DNA of 9,115 nt from Campylobacterota bacterium (GTDB taxonomy: Bacteria; Campylobacterota; Campylobacteria; Campylobacterales; Sulfurovaceae). The DNA is taken from positions 1-9,115 of the forward strand of contig DSAK01000081.1 of the NCBI GenBank assembly GCA_011372825.1, in the 5' to 3' direction. The translations under genes were made by a program, and so were the position numbers. The notes beneath the pieces are model-generated. The model saw only the letters and a list, made by a program, of their open reading frames with translations, was not told the origin of the DNA and ran no database searches. Positions 1 through 6,407 of the stretch are shown here, piece by piece; the stretch's first letter is position 1; each line of letters opens with the position of its first letter.

Positions 1-771
1 CTAAATCCACTTGGGGTTCCTTCAAGGATGAATATTGGACAAATTCTTGAGGTTCACCTTGGCTTAATAGGGAAAAGATTAGGTGAGCAAATTTCAGAAA
101 TATTTGCCTCAAAACAAGCAGACTTTATAACTAAACTTAGAGAAAAAATGGTTGAGATTGCTGATGTTGCCAAGCTTATGGAAGCGAAAAAAATGATAAG
201 CGAGTTAAGCGATGAGGCGTTACTTGATTATGCTAGGGATTGGGCAAAAGGGGTTAAATTTGCAACTCCAGTATTTGAAGGGGTCAACCAGGAGGAATTT
301 GCCAAATTGTTTGAACTTGCAAAGATTGAAGATGATGGAAAAACAGAATTGTTTGACGGCAAAACAGGTGAAAAAATGACAGAGAGAGTCAATGTCGGAT
401 ATATGTATATGCTCAAACTTCACCATTTAGTCGATGAAAAAGTTCACGCAAGAAGCACAGGCCCATACTCTTTGGTTACACAACAACCAGTTGGAGGAAA
501 GGCTCTCTTTGGAGGTCAAAGGTTTGGAGAGATGGAGGTGTGGGCACTTGAAGCATATGGTGCTAGCCATATTCTAAAAGAGATGTTAACAATTAAATCA
601 GATGATGTTGAGGGTCGAGCAAGAGCATATAGAGCATTGACTAAGGGCGAAAGCGTACCTGCATCTGGTGTACCAGAGACTATGTTTGTCTTGACAAAAG
701 AGTTACAAGCTTTAGGTCTAGATGCACAACTCTATGAAGCAAAAAAAGAGAAAGAGGCTGATGATGAATAA
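1..771 (+). CDS. rpoB: DNA-directed RNA polymerase beta subunit, C-terminal part (5' end outside window)
   Basis: This is the last 256 codons of the RNA polymerase beta subunit. The frame is open from the first base: codons 1-10 read LNPLGVPSRM, so the ATG at 28 is an internal methionine, not a start. Visible conserved blocks are NPLGVPSRMNIGQILE, ATPVFEG, VGYMYMLKLHHLVDEK, HARSTGPYSLVTQQP and GGQRFGEMEVWALEAYGA. In the family these belong to the C-terminal region that lines the active-site and switch regions and interlocks with the beta' subunit. The rifampicin-binding region lies upstream and is not in the window. The protein ends in a charged tail (KKEKEADDE) at the TAA of 769-771. The stop overlaps the start of rpoC by 8 bases, which suggests coupled translation and one transcript. 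Identity is certain; only the size of the missing 5' part is unknown. Confidence 0.98.
   Translation, partial: LNPLGVPSRMNIGQILEVHLGLIGKRLGEQISEIFASKQADFITKLREKMVEIADVAKLMEAKKMISELSDEALLDYARDWAKGVKFATPVFEGVNQEEFAKLFELAKIEDDGKTELFDGKTGEKMTERVNVGYMYMLKLHHLVDEKVHARSTGPYSLVTQQPVGGKALFGGQRFGEMEVWALEAYGASHILKEMLTIKSDDVEGRARAYRALTKGESVPASGVPETMFVLTKELQALGLDAQLYEAKKEKEADDE
753..766 (+). promoter_or_regulatory. rpoC ribosome binding site and tandem ATGATG start inside rpoB
   Basis: AGAGG at 753-757 lies within the rpoB coding sequence, 3 bases before the ATG at 761 and 6 bases before the ATG at 764. The spacing favours 764 as the rpoC start, giving an 8-base overlap with rpoB. The ATG at 722 in the same frame comes directly after a TAG (719-721), has no good Shine-Dalgarno sequence, and would add 14 residues (MHNSMKQKK...) that simply read through the rpoB tail. 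Confidence 0.6.
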
Positions 772-3700
772 TATTTTAGAGAATTTACTTCCAGTAGATC
801 TAAATAGTGAAGATAGACCACAAGATATAGAGGCATTGCAGCTAAAAGTTGCTAGTCCAGAGAAAATTATCTCATGGAGTTATGGCGAGGTTAAAAAGCC
901 TGAAACGATAAACTACCGTACTCTCAAACCTGAGAGAGATGGTCTTTTTTGTGCAAAAATTTTTGGACCAATCAGAGATTACGAGTGTTTATGTGGCAAA
1001 TATAAAAAGATGCGATACAAAGGTGTTGTTTGTGAAAAATGTGGTGTTGAAGTAACCACTTCAAAAGTTCGTCGTAGTCGAATGGGGCATATCGACCTTG
1101 TTGCACCTGTAGCACACATTTGGTATGTTAGCTCTTTACCAAGTCGTATTGGTACACTTTTGGGTGTGAAGATGAAAGACTTAGAACGGGTACTTTACTA
1201 TGAGGCGTATATAGTCAAGAATCCAGGAGAGGCTAGTTATGATAGTGAGGGTGCAAATGCACTTTCAAAATATGATATCCTCAATGAAGAGCAATATCAG
1301 CAGATGGTGCAAAGATTTGGCGAAGGCACTTTTGATGCAAGAATGGGAGGAGAGGTTGTCAGGGAGCTTTTAGCAGAGCTTGATCTCATCAGCATGTTTC
1401 ATGGCCTCAAAGAAGAGATTTCAGCTACAAAATCAGAAGCAAAAAGCAAAATGATAGTGAAACGACTCAAGGTTATTGAATCATTTTTGCACTCAGGAAA
1501 TCGTCCAGAATGGATGATATTGACACATCTACCTGTACTTCCTCCTGACTTGAGACCTCTAGTAGCCCTAGATGGTGGAAAATTTGCCGTTAGTGATGTA
1601 AATGACCTTTATAGGAGAGTTATCAACCGTAACCAACGCCTAAAAAGACTTGTAGAGCTTGATGCTCCTGAAATCATCGTTAGGAATGAAAAAAGGATGC
1701 TTCAAGAGGCCGTAGATGCGCTTTTTGATAATGGCAGAAGGGGAAATGCCGTCAAAGGTGCCAACAAAAGACCCCTTAAGTCACTCTCTGAGGTTATTAA
1801 AGGTAAGCAAGGGCGATTTAGACAAAACTTGCTAGGGAAAAGGGTTGACTTCTCAGGTCGTTCGGTAATCGTTGTTGGACCAGATTTAAGAATGGATCAG
1901 TGTGGGCTTCCAAAGAAAATGGCAATAGAGCTATTCAAGCCGCATCTTATGGCGAAACTTGAAGAGAAAGGATATGCAACTACCCTCAAACAAGCTAAAA
2001 AAATGATTGAAAAGCAAGTCAATGAGGTTTGGGAGTGCTTAGAAGAAGTTGTTGAGAATTATCCTGTCCTCTTAAACCGTGCACCAACGCTTCATAAGCT
2101 CTCTATCCAGGCGTTTCACCCGAGACTTATAGAGGGCAAAGCTATCCAGCTTCATCCTTTGGTTTGTGCTGCTTTTAATGCCGACTTCGATGGCGACCAA
2201 ATGGCGGTACATGTGCCTTTATCTGATGAGGCTATTGCAGAGGCAAAGATACTGATGCTTGCATCTATGAATATTTTGCTTCCAGCATCTGGTAAGTCTA
2301 TTACAGTACCATCTCAAGATATGATTTTGGGGCTTTACTACATAACACTTGAAAAACAAGATGTAAAAGGGGAGCATAAGCTTTTTGGAAATATTGATGA
2401 AGTAATGGTTGCATTTGAGCAAGGTTCGCTAGATTTGAATGCACGGATAAGAACATTAGTAGAGGGGAGAATCACCACTACTACGACAGGTCGTTTGATT
2501 TTAAAATCTATCATGCCTGATTATGTTCCAGAACAATATTGGAATAAAGCACTTAAGAAAAAAGATATAGGCACCTTGGTTGACTACATCTATAAAATAA
2601 GTGGTGTCTCTTATGCGGCAGAATTTTTAGATAACCTCAAAGATATGGGCTTTAAGTATGCTACAAAAGTTGGAGTATCTATATCTATTGATGATATTAA
2701 AATCCCCAAAGAAAAAGAGAGCGTACTCTTAGAAGCAAAAAAAGAGGTTAAATCTATTCAGTCTCAATATAGCAGTGGGCTTTTGACCGATCAAGAGCGA
2801 TACAACAAGATTATTGATATTTGGACTGATGCTAACAACGAGATAGCCGAAGCTCTCATGAGTCTTATTCAAACCGATAAAGGTGGATTTAATTCTGTAC
2901 ACATGATGGCTGATTCTGGAGCAAGAGGTAGTGCCGCCCAAATAAGACAGCTCTCAGGCATGAGGGGATTGATGGCAAAATCTGATGGTTCAATTATCGA
3001 AACCCCAATTACCTCTAATTTCCGTGAAGGACTTAATGTATTAGAGTACTTCATCTCAACTCACGGTGCGAGAAAAGGTCTAGCCGATACTGCTTTAAAA
3101 ACCGCAAATGCTGGTTACTTGACGAGAAAGCTCATAGATGTCGCCCAAAATGTCAAAATAGTGATAGATGATTGTGGAACGCATGAGGGTGTAGAGGTTT
3201 CTGATATAGTTGTTGGCAATGAGATGATTGAGCCATTAAGTGATCGTATCTATGGACGGGTAATATCAGAAGATATTATGGACCCAATTACTAATGAAAT
3301 CATCGCAAGTGAAGGGACCCTGATTGATGAAGAGATAGCTCTCAAAGTCAAAGAGGCAGGTGTCCGCTCAGTCATTATACGTGCACCATCAAGCTGTAAA
3401 GCACCAAAAGGGCTTTGTGCAAAATGTTATGGTCTTAATATGGCAGAAAATAAAATAGTCAACAAAGGTGAAGCGGTAGGAGTAATCGCTGCCCAATCTA
3501 TCGGTGAGCCTGGAACACAGCTGACTCTTAGAACTTTCCATACCGGTGGTACTGCAACAGCTGGAAAAGAAGAGAGACAAATAACTGCTACAAAAGAGGG
3601 CTTTATCAGATACTATAACCTCTCTGTCTATCGCAACAAAGAAAACAAGCTAATCGTTGCAAATCGAAGAAATGCTGGTATTTTATTAGTTGAGCCTAAA

Positions 3701-5290
3701 ATCAAAGCTCTTAAGGATGGTGTCATTTCTATTTTGGCAACACACGATGAGTATATTGTATCGGTCAAAAGTGACAGTTCTGATGAGGCTCGCTACAGCT
3801 TAAGAAAGAGTGATGTTTCAAAATCAAACGAGCTAGCAGGTGTTGCAGGTAATATAGAAGGTAAACTCTTTTTGCCTTTTGAGGATGGAGATAGGGTATC
3901 TAAAGGGGATTCGATTGTCGAATTTATCAAAGAGGGGTGGAGTGTTCCAAGTCGTATCCCATTTGGTAGCGAGTTAAAAGTCGAAGATGGAGCACCAATA
4001 ACCCAAGAGGTAATAGCAGATGCAAAAGGAACAGTAAAATATTTCTTGCTAAAAGGTGACTATCTTGAGGCAATTGAGAATATTTCACAGGGACATGTTG
4101 TACACGAAAAAGGTCTTTTTGCAGTGATAGTTGACGAAAATGATAGAGAGGCATCAAGGCACTATATCTCAAGAGGTTCAATAGTCAAAGTAGCAACCAA
4201 TGAGTATATTGAAAGAGGTGGACTACTATCATCTCCAGAGAAGAGTATCCAAACTATAATTGCAGAGTGGGATCCATATTCTGAGCCAGTTATCGCTGAG
4301 CAAAGTGGTACTGTGAAGTTTGAAGATGTTATTAGTGGGATTACTGTGAGTGAGCAGTTCGATGAGCTTACAGGAGCCTCAAGACTTGAAATAAATGAGT
4401 ATATTCCAGCAACTTATAAACCAGCTATTAGTTTAGCAACGGATTCTGGAGAGATTATCCGATACCAGCTGGATTCAAAAACTATCTTATTTGTTAAAGA
4501 TGGAGAAAAAGTTGAGATAGCAGATATGTTGGCCAAGCGACCAAAAGCAGCTATAAAATCAAAAGATATCACCGGTGGTCTCCCTAGAGTTTCAGAACTT
4601 TTTGAAGCTAGAAGACCAAAAGATATAGCTCTCATAGCGCAAATAGATGGGATTATTTCATTTGGTAAGCCATTGAGAGGTAAAGAGAGACTGATTATTC
4701 GTGGTGAAAATGGTCAAGAGTTGGAGCAGCTAGTTGATAAAGATAAAACTATCCTGGTTCACGAAGGGGAGTTTGTTCATGCTGGCGAAAAACTAACTGA
4801 CGGTATCGTTTCAAGCCATGATATTCTAGCTTCATTAGGAGAAAAAGCTCTTTATGAATACATAGTCAGCGAAGTTCAGCAAGTGTATCGACGACAAGGG
4901 GTTAATATTGCTGATAAACATATTGAGATTATCGTTTCACAAATGTTGCGTCAGGTGAAAGTTTTGGAAAGTGGTGATACGAATTTTATCGCAGGAGATA
5001 TAATCTCTAGAAGAAAATTCCAAGAAGAGAATGACCGAATTGTCTCTTTGTCAGGAAATCCAGCTATTGCTGAGCCAATGCTTGTTGGTATAACCCGCTC
5101 GGCAGTTGGTGCTGATAGTATAATCTCAGCTGCATCATTCCAAGATACGACCAAGGTACTTACATCTGCTTCTATTGCAGGAACAATCGATACCCTTGAT
5201 GACCTCAAAGAGAATGTTGTAATAGGTAGGTTAATTCCAGTTGGTACGGGGATTAAAAAGCTAGAAAACATCCGTATATCATCTCGGTAG
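764..5290 (+). CDS. rpoC: DNA-directed RNA polymerase beta' subunit with enlarged trigger-loop insertion
   Basis: Beta' subunit of RNA polymerase, about 1508 residues from the ATG at 764; it carries the catalytic magnesium site. Visible in order: N-terminal zinc ribbon (C75, C77, C90, C93); clamp helices that bind sigma; switch region GKQGRFRQNLLGKR (347-360); the catalytic NADFDGD at 472-478 with aspartates 474, 476 and 478; bridge helix around 760-794 (GARKGLADTALKTAN from 768); second zinc site C804, C878, C885, C888; and trigger-loop start GEPGTQLTLRTFH (914-926). The trigger loop then resumes at ITGGLPRV (from 1269). The roughly 340 residues between H926 and ITGGLPRV form an insertion of the SI3 type, far longer than the E. 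coli one, which explains why the protein exceeds E. coli's 1407 residues. It overlaps rpoB upstream and ends in TAG before a hairpin. All catalytic and zinc residues are intact. Confidence 0.98.
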   Translation: MNNILENLLPVDLNSEDRPQDIEALQLKVASPEKIISWSYGEVKKPETINYRTLKPERDGLFCAKIFGPIRDYECLCGKYKKMRYKGVVCEKCGVEVTTSKVRRSRMGHIDLVAPVAHIWYVSSLPSRIGTLLGVKMKDLERVLYYEAYIVKNPGEASYDSEGANALSKYDILNEEQYQQMVQRFGEGTFDARMGGEVVRELLAELDLISMFHGLKEEISATKSEAKSKMIVKRLKVIESFLHSGNRPEWMILTHLPVLPPDLRPLVALDGGKFAVSDVNDLYRRVINRNQRLKRLVELDAPEIIVRNEKRMLQEAVDALFDNGRRGNAVKGANKRPLKSLSEVIKGKQGRFRQNLLGKRVDFSGRSVIVVGPDLRMDQCGLPKKMAIELFKPHLMAKLEEKGYATTLKQAKKMIEKQVNEVWECLEEVVENYPVLLNRAPTLHKLSIQAFHPRLIEGKAIQLHPLVCAAFNADFDGDQMAVHVPLSDEAIAEAKILMLASMNILLPASGKSITVPSQDMILGLYYITLEKQDVKGEHKLFGNIDEVMVAFEQGSLDLNARIRTLVEGRITTTTTGRLILKSIMPDYVPEQYWNKALKKKDIGTLVDYIYKISGVSYAAEFLDNLKDMGFKYATKVGVSISIDDIKIPKEKESVLLEAKKEVKSIQSQYSSGLLTDQERYNKIIDIWTDANNEIAEALMSLIQTDKGGFNSVHMMADSGARGSAAQIRQLSGMRGLMAKSDGSIIETPITSNFREGLNVLEYFISTHGARKGLADTALKTANAGYLTRKLIDVAQNVKIVIDDCGTHEGVEVSDIVVGNEMIEPLSDRIYGRVISEDIMDPITNEIIASEGTLIDEEIALKVKEAGVRSVIIRAPSSCKAPKGLCAKCYGLNMAENKIVNKGEAVGVIAAQSIGEPGTQLTLRTFHTGGTATAGKEERQITATKEGFIRYYNLSVYRNKENKLIVANRRNAGILLVEPKIKALKDGVISILATHDEYIVSVKSDSSDEARYSLRKSDVSKSNELAGVAGNIEGKLFLPFEDGDRVSKGDSIVEFIKEGWSVPSRIPFGSELKVEDGAPITQEVIADAKGTVKYFLLKGDYLEAIENISQGHVVHEKGLFAVIVDENDREASRHYISRGSIVKVATNEYIERGGLLSSPEKSIQTIIAEWDPYSEPVIAEQSGTVKFEDVISGITVSEQFDELTGASRLEINEYIPATYKPAISLATDSGEIIRYQLDSKTILFVKDGEKVEIADMLAKRPKAAIKSKDITGGLPRVSELFEARRPKDIALIAQIDGIISFGKPLRGKERLIIRGENGQELEQLVDKDKTILVHEGEFVHAGEKLTDGIVSSHDILASLGEKALYEYIVSEVQQVYRRQGVNIADKHIEIIVSQMLRQVKVLESGDTNFIAGDIISRRKFQEENDRIVSLSGNPAIAEPMLVGITRSAVGADSIISAASFQDTTKVLTSASIAGTIDTLDDLKENVVIGRLIPVGTGIKKLENIRISSR

Positions 5291-5292
5291 CA

Positions 5293-5317
5293 TTATGCCT
5301 CACTCTGTGGGGCATAA
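5293..5317 (+). terminator. Hairpin after rpoC without a U-tract (weak terminator or mRNA 3' end structure)
   Basis: TTATGCC (5293-5299) pairs with GGCATAA (5311-5317). The stem continues inward with a T-G wobble and three more pairs (CAC/GTG), giving 11 pairs and a TCT loop. It begins three bases after the rpoC stop. The bases that follow are purine-rich (GAGTAGATAAAGAAAAA), so this is not a standard intrinsic terminator. It could slow polymerase, protect the rpoBC mRNA 3' end, or be a processing site that partly separates rpoBC from the str operon. Confidence 0.5.
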
Positions 5318-5339
5318 GAGTAGATAAAGAAAAATTAGG

Positions 5340-5345
5340 TATAAT
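5340..5345 (+). promoter_or_regulatory. Candidate -10 box (TATAAT) of the str operon
   Basis: A perfect TATAAT lies 23 bases after the post-rpoC hairpin and 109 bases before the rpsL start. No TTGACA-like -35 box sits about 17 bases upstream. That is expected in Campylobacterota, whose main sigma-factor promoters usually lack a conserved -35. Transcription would start near 5351-5353, giving a leader of about 100 bases. It would let rpsL-rpsG-fusA be transcribed independently of rpoBC. Confidence 0.6.
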
Positions 5346-5364
5346 ACTCTGCTTTTTTCTGATT

Positions 5365-5411
5365 TTACACCACTTGAAAGTTCCTAAAATAGGTGTTTTT
5401 AAGTGGTGTAA
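5365..5411 (+). promoter_or_regulatory. Long hairpin in the rpsL leader
   Basis: TTACACCACTT (5365-5375) is perfectly complementary to AAGTGGTGTAA (5401-5411). The stem extends inward by six pairs including three G-U wobbles (5376-5381 with 5395-5400), one T/T mismatch, and CCT/AGG (5383-5385 with 5391-5393), closing on a 5-base loop AAAAT. That is about 20 pairs in total. No T-run follows, so it is not a terminator. It would start about 13 bases from the predicted mRNA 5' end. Possible roles are control of rpsL translation, binding of a product of the operon, or mRNA protection. The structure is read directly; the function is inferred. Confidence 0.6.
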
Positions 5412-5452
5412 TGACCCAGATTCAATTCAAAAAAATATTAGAAAGGAAATAA
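5411..5452 (+). CDS. Possible 13-codon upstream reading frame before rpsL
   Basis: An ATG at 5411 opens a frame reading MTQIQFKKILERK and stops at TAA 5450-5452, one base before the TTG start of rpsL at 5454. Its start codon begins on the last paired base of the leader hairpin, and its only ribosome-binding candidate (AAGTGG, 5401-5406) lies inside that stem. The rpsL Shine-Dalgarno sequence is within this frame. If translated, it could couple ribosome entry to rpsL by termination and restart. A frame this short may be chance. I recognise no known leader peptide, and there is no run of one amino acid to suggest attenuation. Confidence 0.22.
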   Translation: MTQIQFKKILERK

Positions 5453-5456
5453 TTTG
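5444..5456 (+). promoter_or_regulatory. rpsL ribosome binding site and TTG start codon
   Basis: AGGA at 5444-5447 is 6 bases before TTG 5454-5456. The frame is closed upstream by TAG at 5439-5441 with no ATG or GTG between, and the S12 protein has no internal methionine. TTG is therefore the only sensible start, and it places the conserved PTINQL directly after it. Confidence 0.88.
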
Positions 5457-5831
5457 CCAACAATTAATCAATTGATTCGTAAAGAGCGAAAAAAGGTGAT
5501 TAAAAAATCAAAGTCACCAGCACTTGTAAAATGTCCTCAAAGAAGAGGTGTTTGTACGAGAGTATATACAACAACACCAAAAAAACCAAACTCGGCACTT
5601 AGAAAAGTTGCCAAAGTGAGACTCACTAGTGGTTTTGAAGTCATTTCATATATAGGTGGAGAGGGTCACAACCTTCAAGAGCACTCTATAGTACTTGTAA
5701 GAGGTGGAAGGGTAAAAGACTTGCCAGGTGTTAAATACCATATCGTTCGTGGAGCGTTAGATACTGCAGGTGTTACCAAGAGAACAGTAGCAAGATCTAA
5801 ATATGGTGCAAAAAAACCAAAAGCAAAATAA
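5454..5831 (+). CDS. rpsL: 30S ribosomal protein S12
   Basis: S12 sits at the decoding centre of the small ribosomal subunit and affects the accuracy of tRNA selection. The 125 residues match the family's usual length. Visible are the N-terminal PTINQLIRKERKK, the loop TTTPKKPNSALRKVAKVRL (39-57), the block GGEGHNLQEHS (68-78), and RGGRVKDLPGVKYH (83-96). Lys43 and Lys88, the main positions of streptomycin-resistance mutations, are both lysine, as are the nearby wild-type residues P42, K44 and P91. The sequence thus shows no S12-type resistance. Asp89 is in the KDLPGV motif that RimO methylthiolates in E. coli. The gene starts with TTG, which is unusual for a highly expressed ribosomal gene. 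It is first in the str operon, preceded by its own promoter and a structured leader, and followed by a 96-base spacer before rpsG. Confidence 0.98.
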   Translation: MPTINQLIRKERKKVIKKSKSPALVKCPQRRGVCTRVYTTTPKKPNSALRKVAKVRLTSGFEVISYIGGEGHNLQEHSIVLVRGGRVKDLPGVKYHIVRGALDTAGVTKRTVARSKYGAKKPKAK

Positions 5832-5851
5832 GTTTTTCTCCAAATAGGGAG

Positions 5852-5896
5852 ATTCAAGCAGGAGCTATCATAAGCCTTAGGGGATAGCACTTGAGT
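5852..5896 (+). promoter_or_regulatory. Hairpin between rpsL and rpsG, candidate S7 control site
   Basis: In the 96-base spacer, ATTCAAG (5852-5858) pairs with CTTGAGT (5890-5896; one T-G wobble). After an asymmetric internal loop (CAGGA against A), GCTATC (5864-5869) pairs with GATAGC (5883-5888). The 13-base apical loop could form three further pairs (TAA/TTA). The rpsG Shine-Dalgarno sequence is 18 bases downstream. In E. coli, S7 represses its own translation by binding structured RNA in a spacer of similar length at this very place. The pairing is seen directly; a role for S7 is inferred from position only. Confidence 0.5.
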
Positions 5897-5927
5897 AAAT
5901 CAAATAAAAGATTGAAGGAAGCAAACA

Positions 5928-6395
5928 ATGAGAAGAAGAAAAGCCCCCGTAAGACCAGTATTGCCAGATCCAGTATATGGCTCAAAGGTTTTAACAAAAT
6001 TTATAAATGCTATCATGCATGATGGTAAAAAAAGCATTGCACAAAAAATTATCTATAGCGCATTAAAACGAATTGAAGAAAAATCTGGAGAAAAAGGGAT
6101 TGAGGTATTTAACCAAGCGATGGAAAATATCAAGCCCGTTATGGAAGTAAAAAGTAGAAGAGTAGGTGGAGCAACCTACCAAGTGCCAGTGGAAGTAAGA
6201 CCAGCAAGACAACAATCGCTCGCAATCAGGTGGATTGTTGCTGCTGCTAGAAAACGTAATGAGCGAACTATGGTTGAAAGACTAAGTAATGAATTTATGG
6301 ATGCAGCTACACAAAAAGGTGCAGCATTTAAGAAAAAAGAAGACACATATAAAATGGCTGAGGCGAACAAAGCGTTTGCTCATTATCGATGGTAA
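5928..6395 (+). CDS. rpsG: 30S ribosomal protein S7
   Basis: S7 binds the 3' major domain of 16S rRNA, starts assembly of the 30S head, and lies near the E site. The 155 residues fit the short form of the family, ending in AHYRW; E. coli K-12 carries a longer tail. Visible are the N-terminal basic MRRRKAPVRPVLPDP, the block SKVLTKFINAIMHDGKKS (19-36), VGGATYQVPVEVRP with its beta-hairpin, and RWIVAAARKRNERTM. AAGGAA at 5915-5920 is 7 bases before the ATG. The gene is second in the str operon. The spacer upstream holds a hairpin that may be its autoregulatory site. Its TAA (6393-6395) overlaps the Shine-Dalgarno sequence of fusA, so the two are probably coupled. Nothing is missing or broken. 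Confidence 0.98.
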   Translation: MRRRKAPVRPVLPDPVYGSKVLTKFINAIMHDGKKSIAQKIIYSALKRIEEKSGEKGIEVFNQAMENIKPVMEVKSRRVGGATYQVPVEVRPARQQSLAIRWIVAAARKRNERTMVERLSNEFMDAATQKGAAFKKKEDTYKMAEANKAFAHYRW

Positions 6396-6400
6396 GGAGA
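6394..6400 (+). promoter_or_regulatory. fusA ribosome binding site overlapping the rpsG stop codon
   Basis: AAGGAGA (6394-6400) uses the last two bases of the rpsG TAA and is 7 bases from the fusA ATG at 6408. It is the strongest Shine-Dalgarno sequence in the window. A ribosome finishing rpsG would cover it, which favours translational coupling. Confidence 0.85.
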
Positions 6401-6407
6401 TAGAAGT

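Noticed and set aside
28..30. ATG at 28 as the start of an independent 247-residue gene
   Set aside because: The frame is open to the window edge and the ten codons before it encode the conserved RpoB segment NPLGVPSR; this is an internal methionine.
722..763. Longer rpoC beginning at ATG 722
   Set aside because: It lacks a Shine-Dalgarno sequence, would overlap rpoB by 50 bases, and its extra residues (MHNSMKQKKRKRLM) only reflect the other frame of the rpoB tail.
3927..4181. Minus-strand reading frame of 84 codons inside rpoC
   Set aside because: It is a shadow of rpoC, with leucine-rich low-complexity translation and no start signal. The same applies to the other minus-strand frames inside rpoB, rpoC, rpsL, rpsG and fusA, including 4951-5271.
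5618..5722. Streptomycin resistance changes in S12
   Set aside because: Lys43 and Lys88 are both unchanged, and the surrounding PKKPNS and VKDLPGV motifs are wild type.
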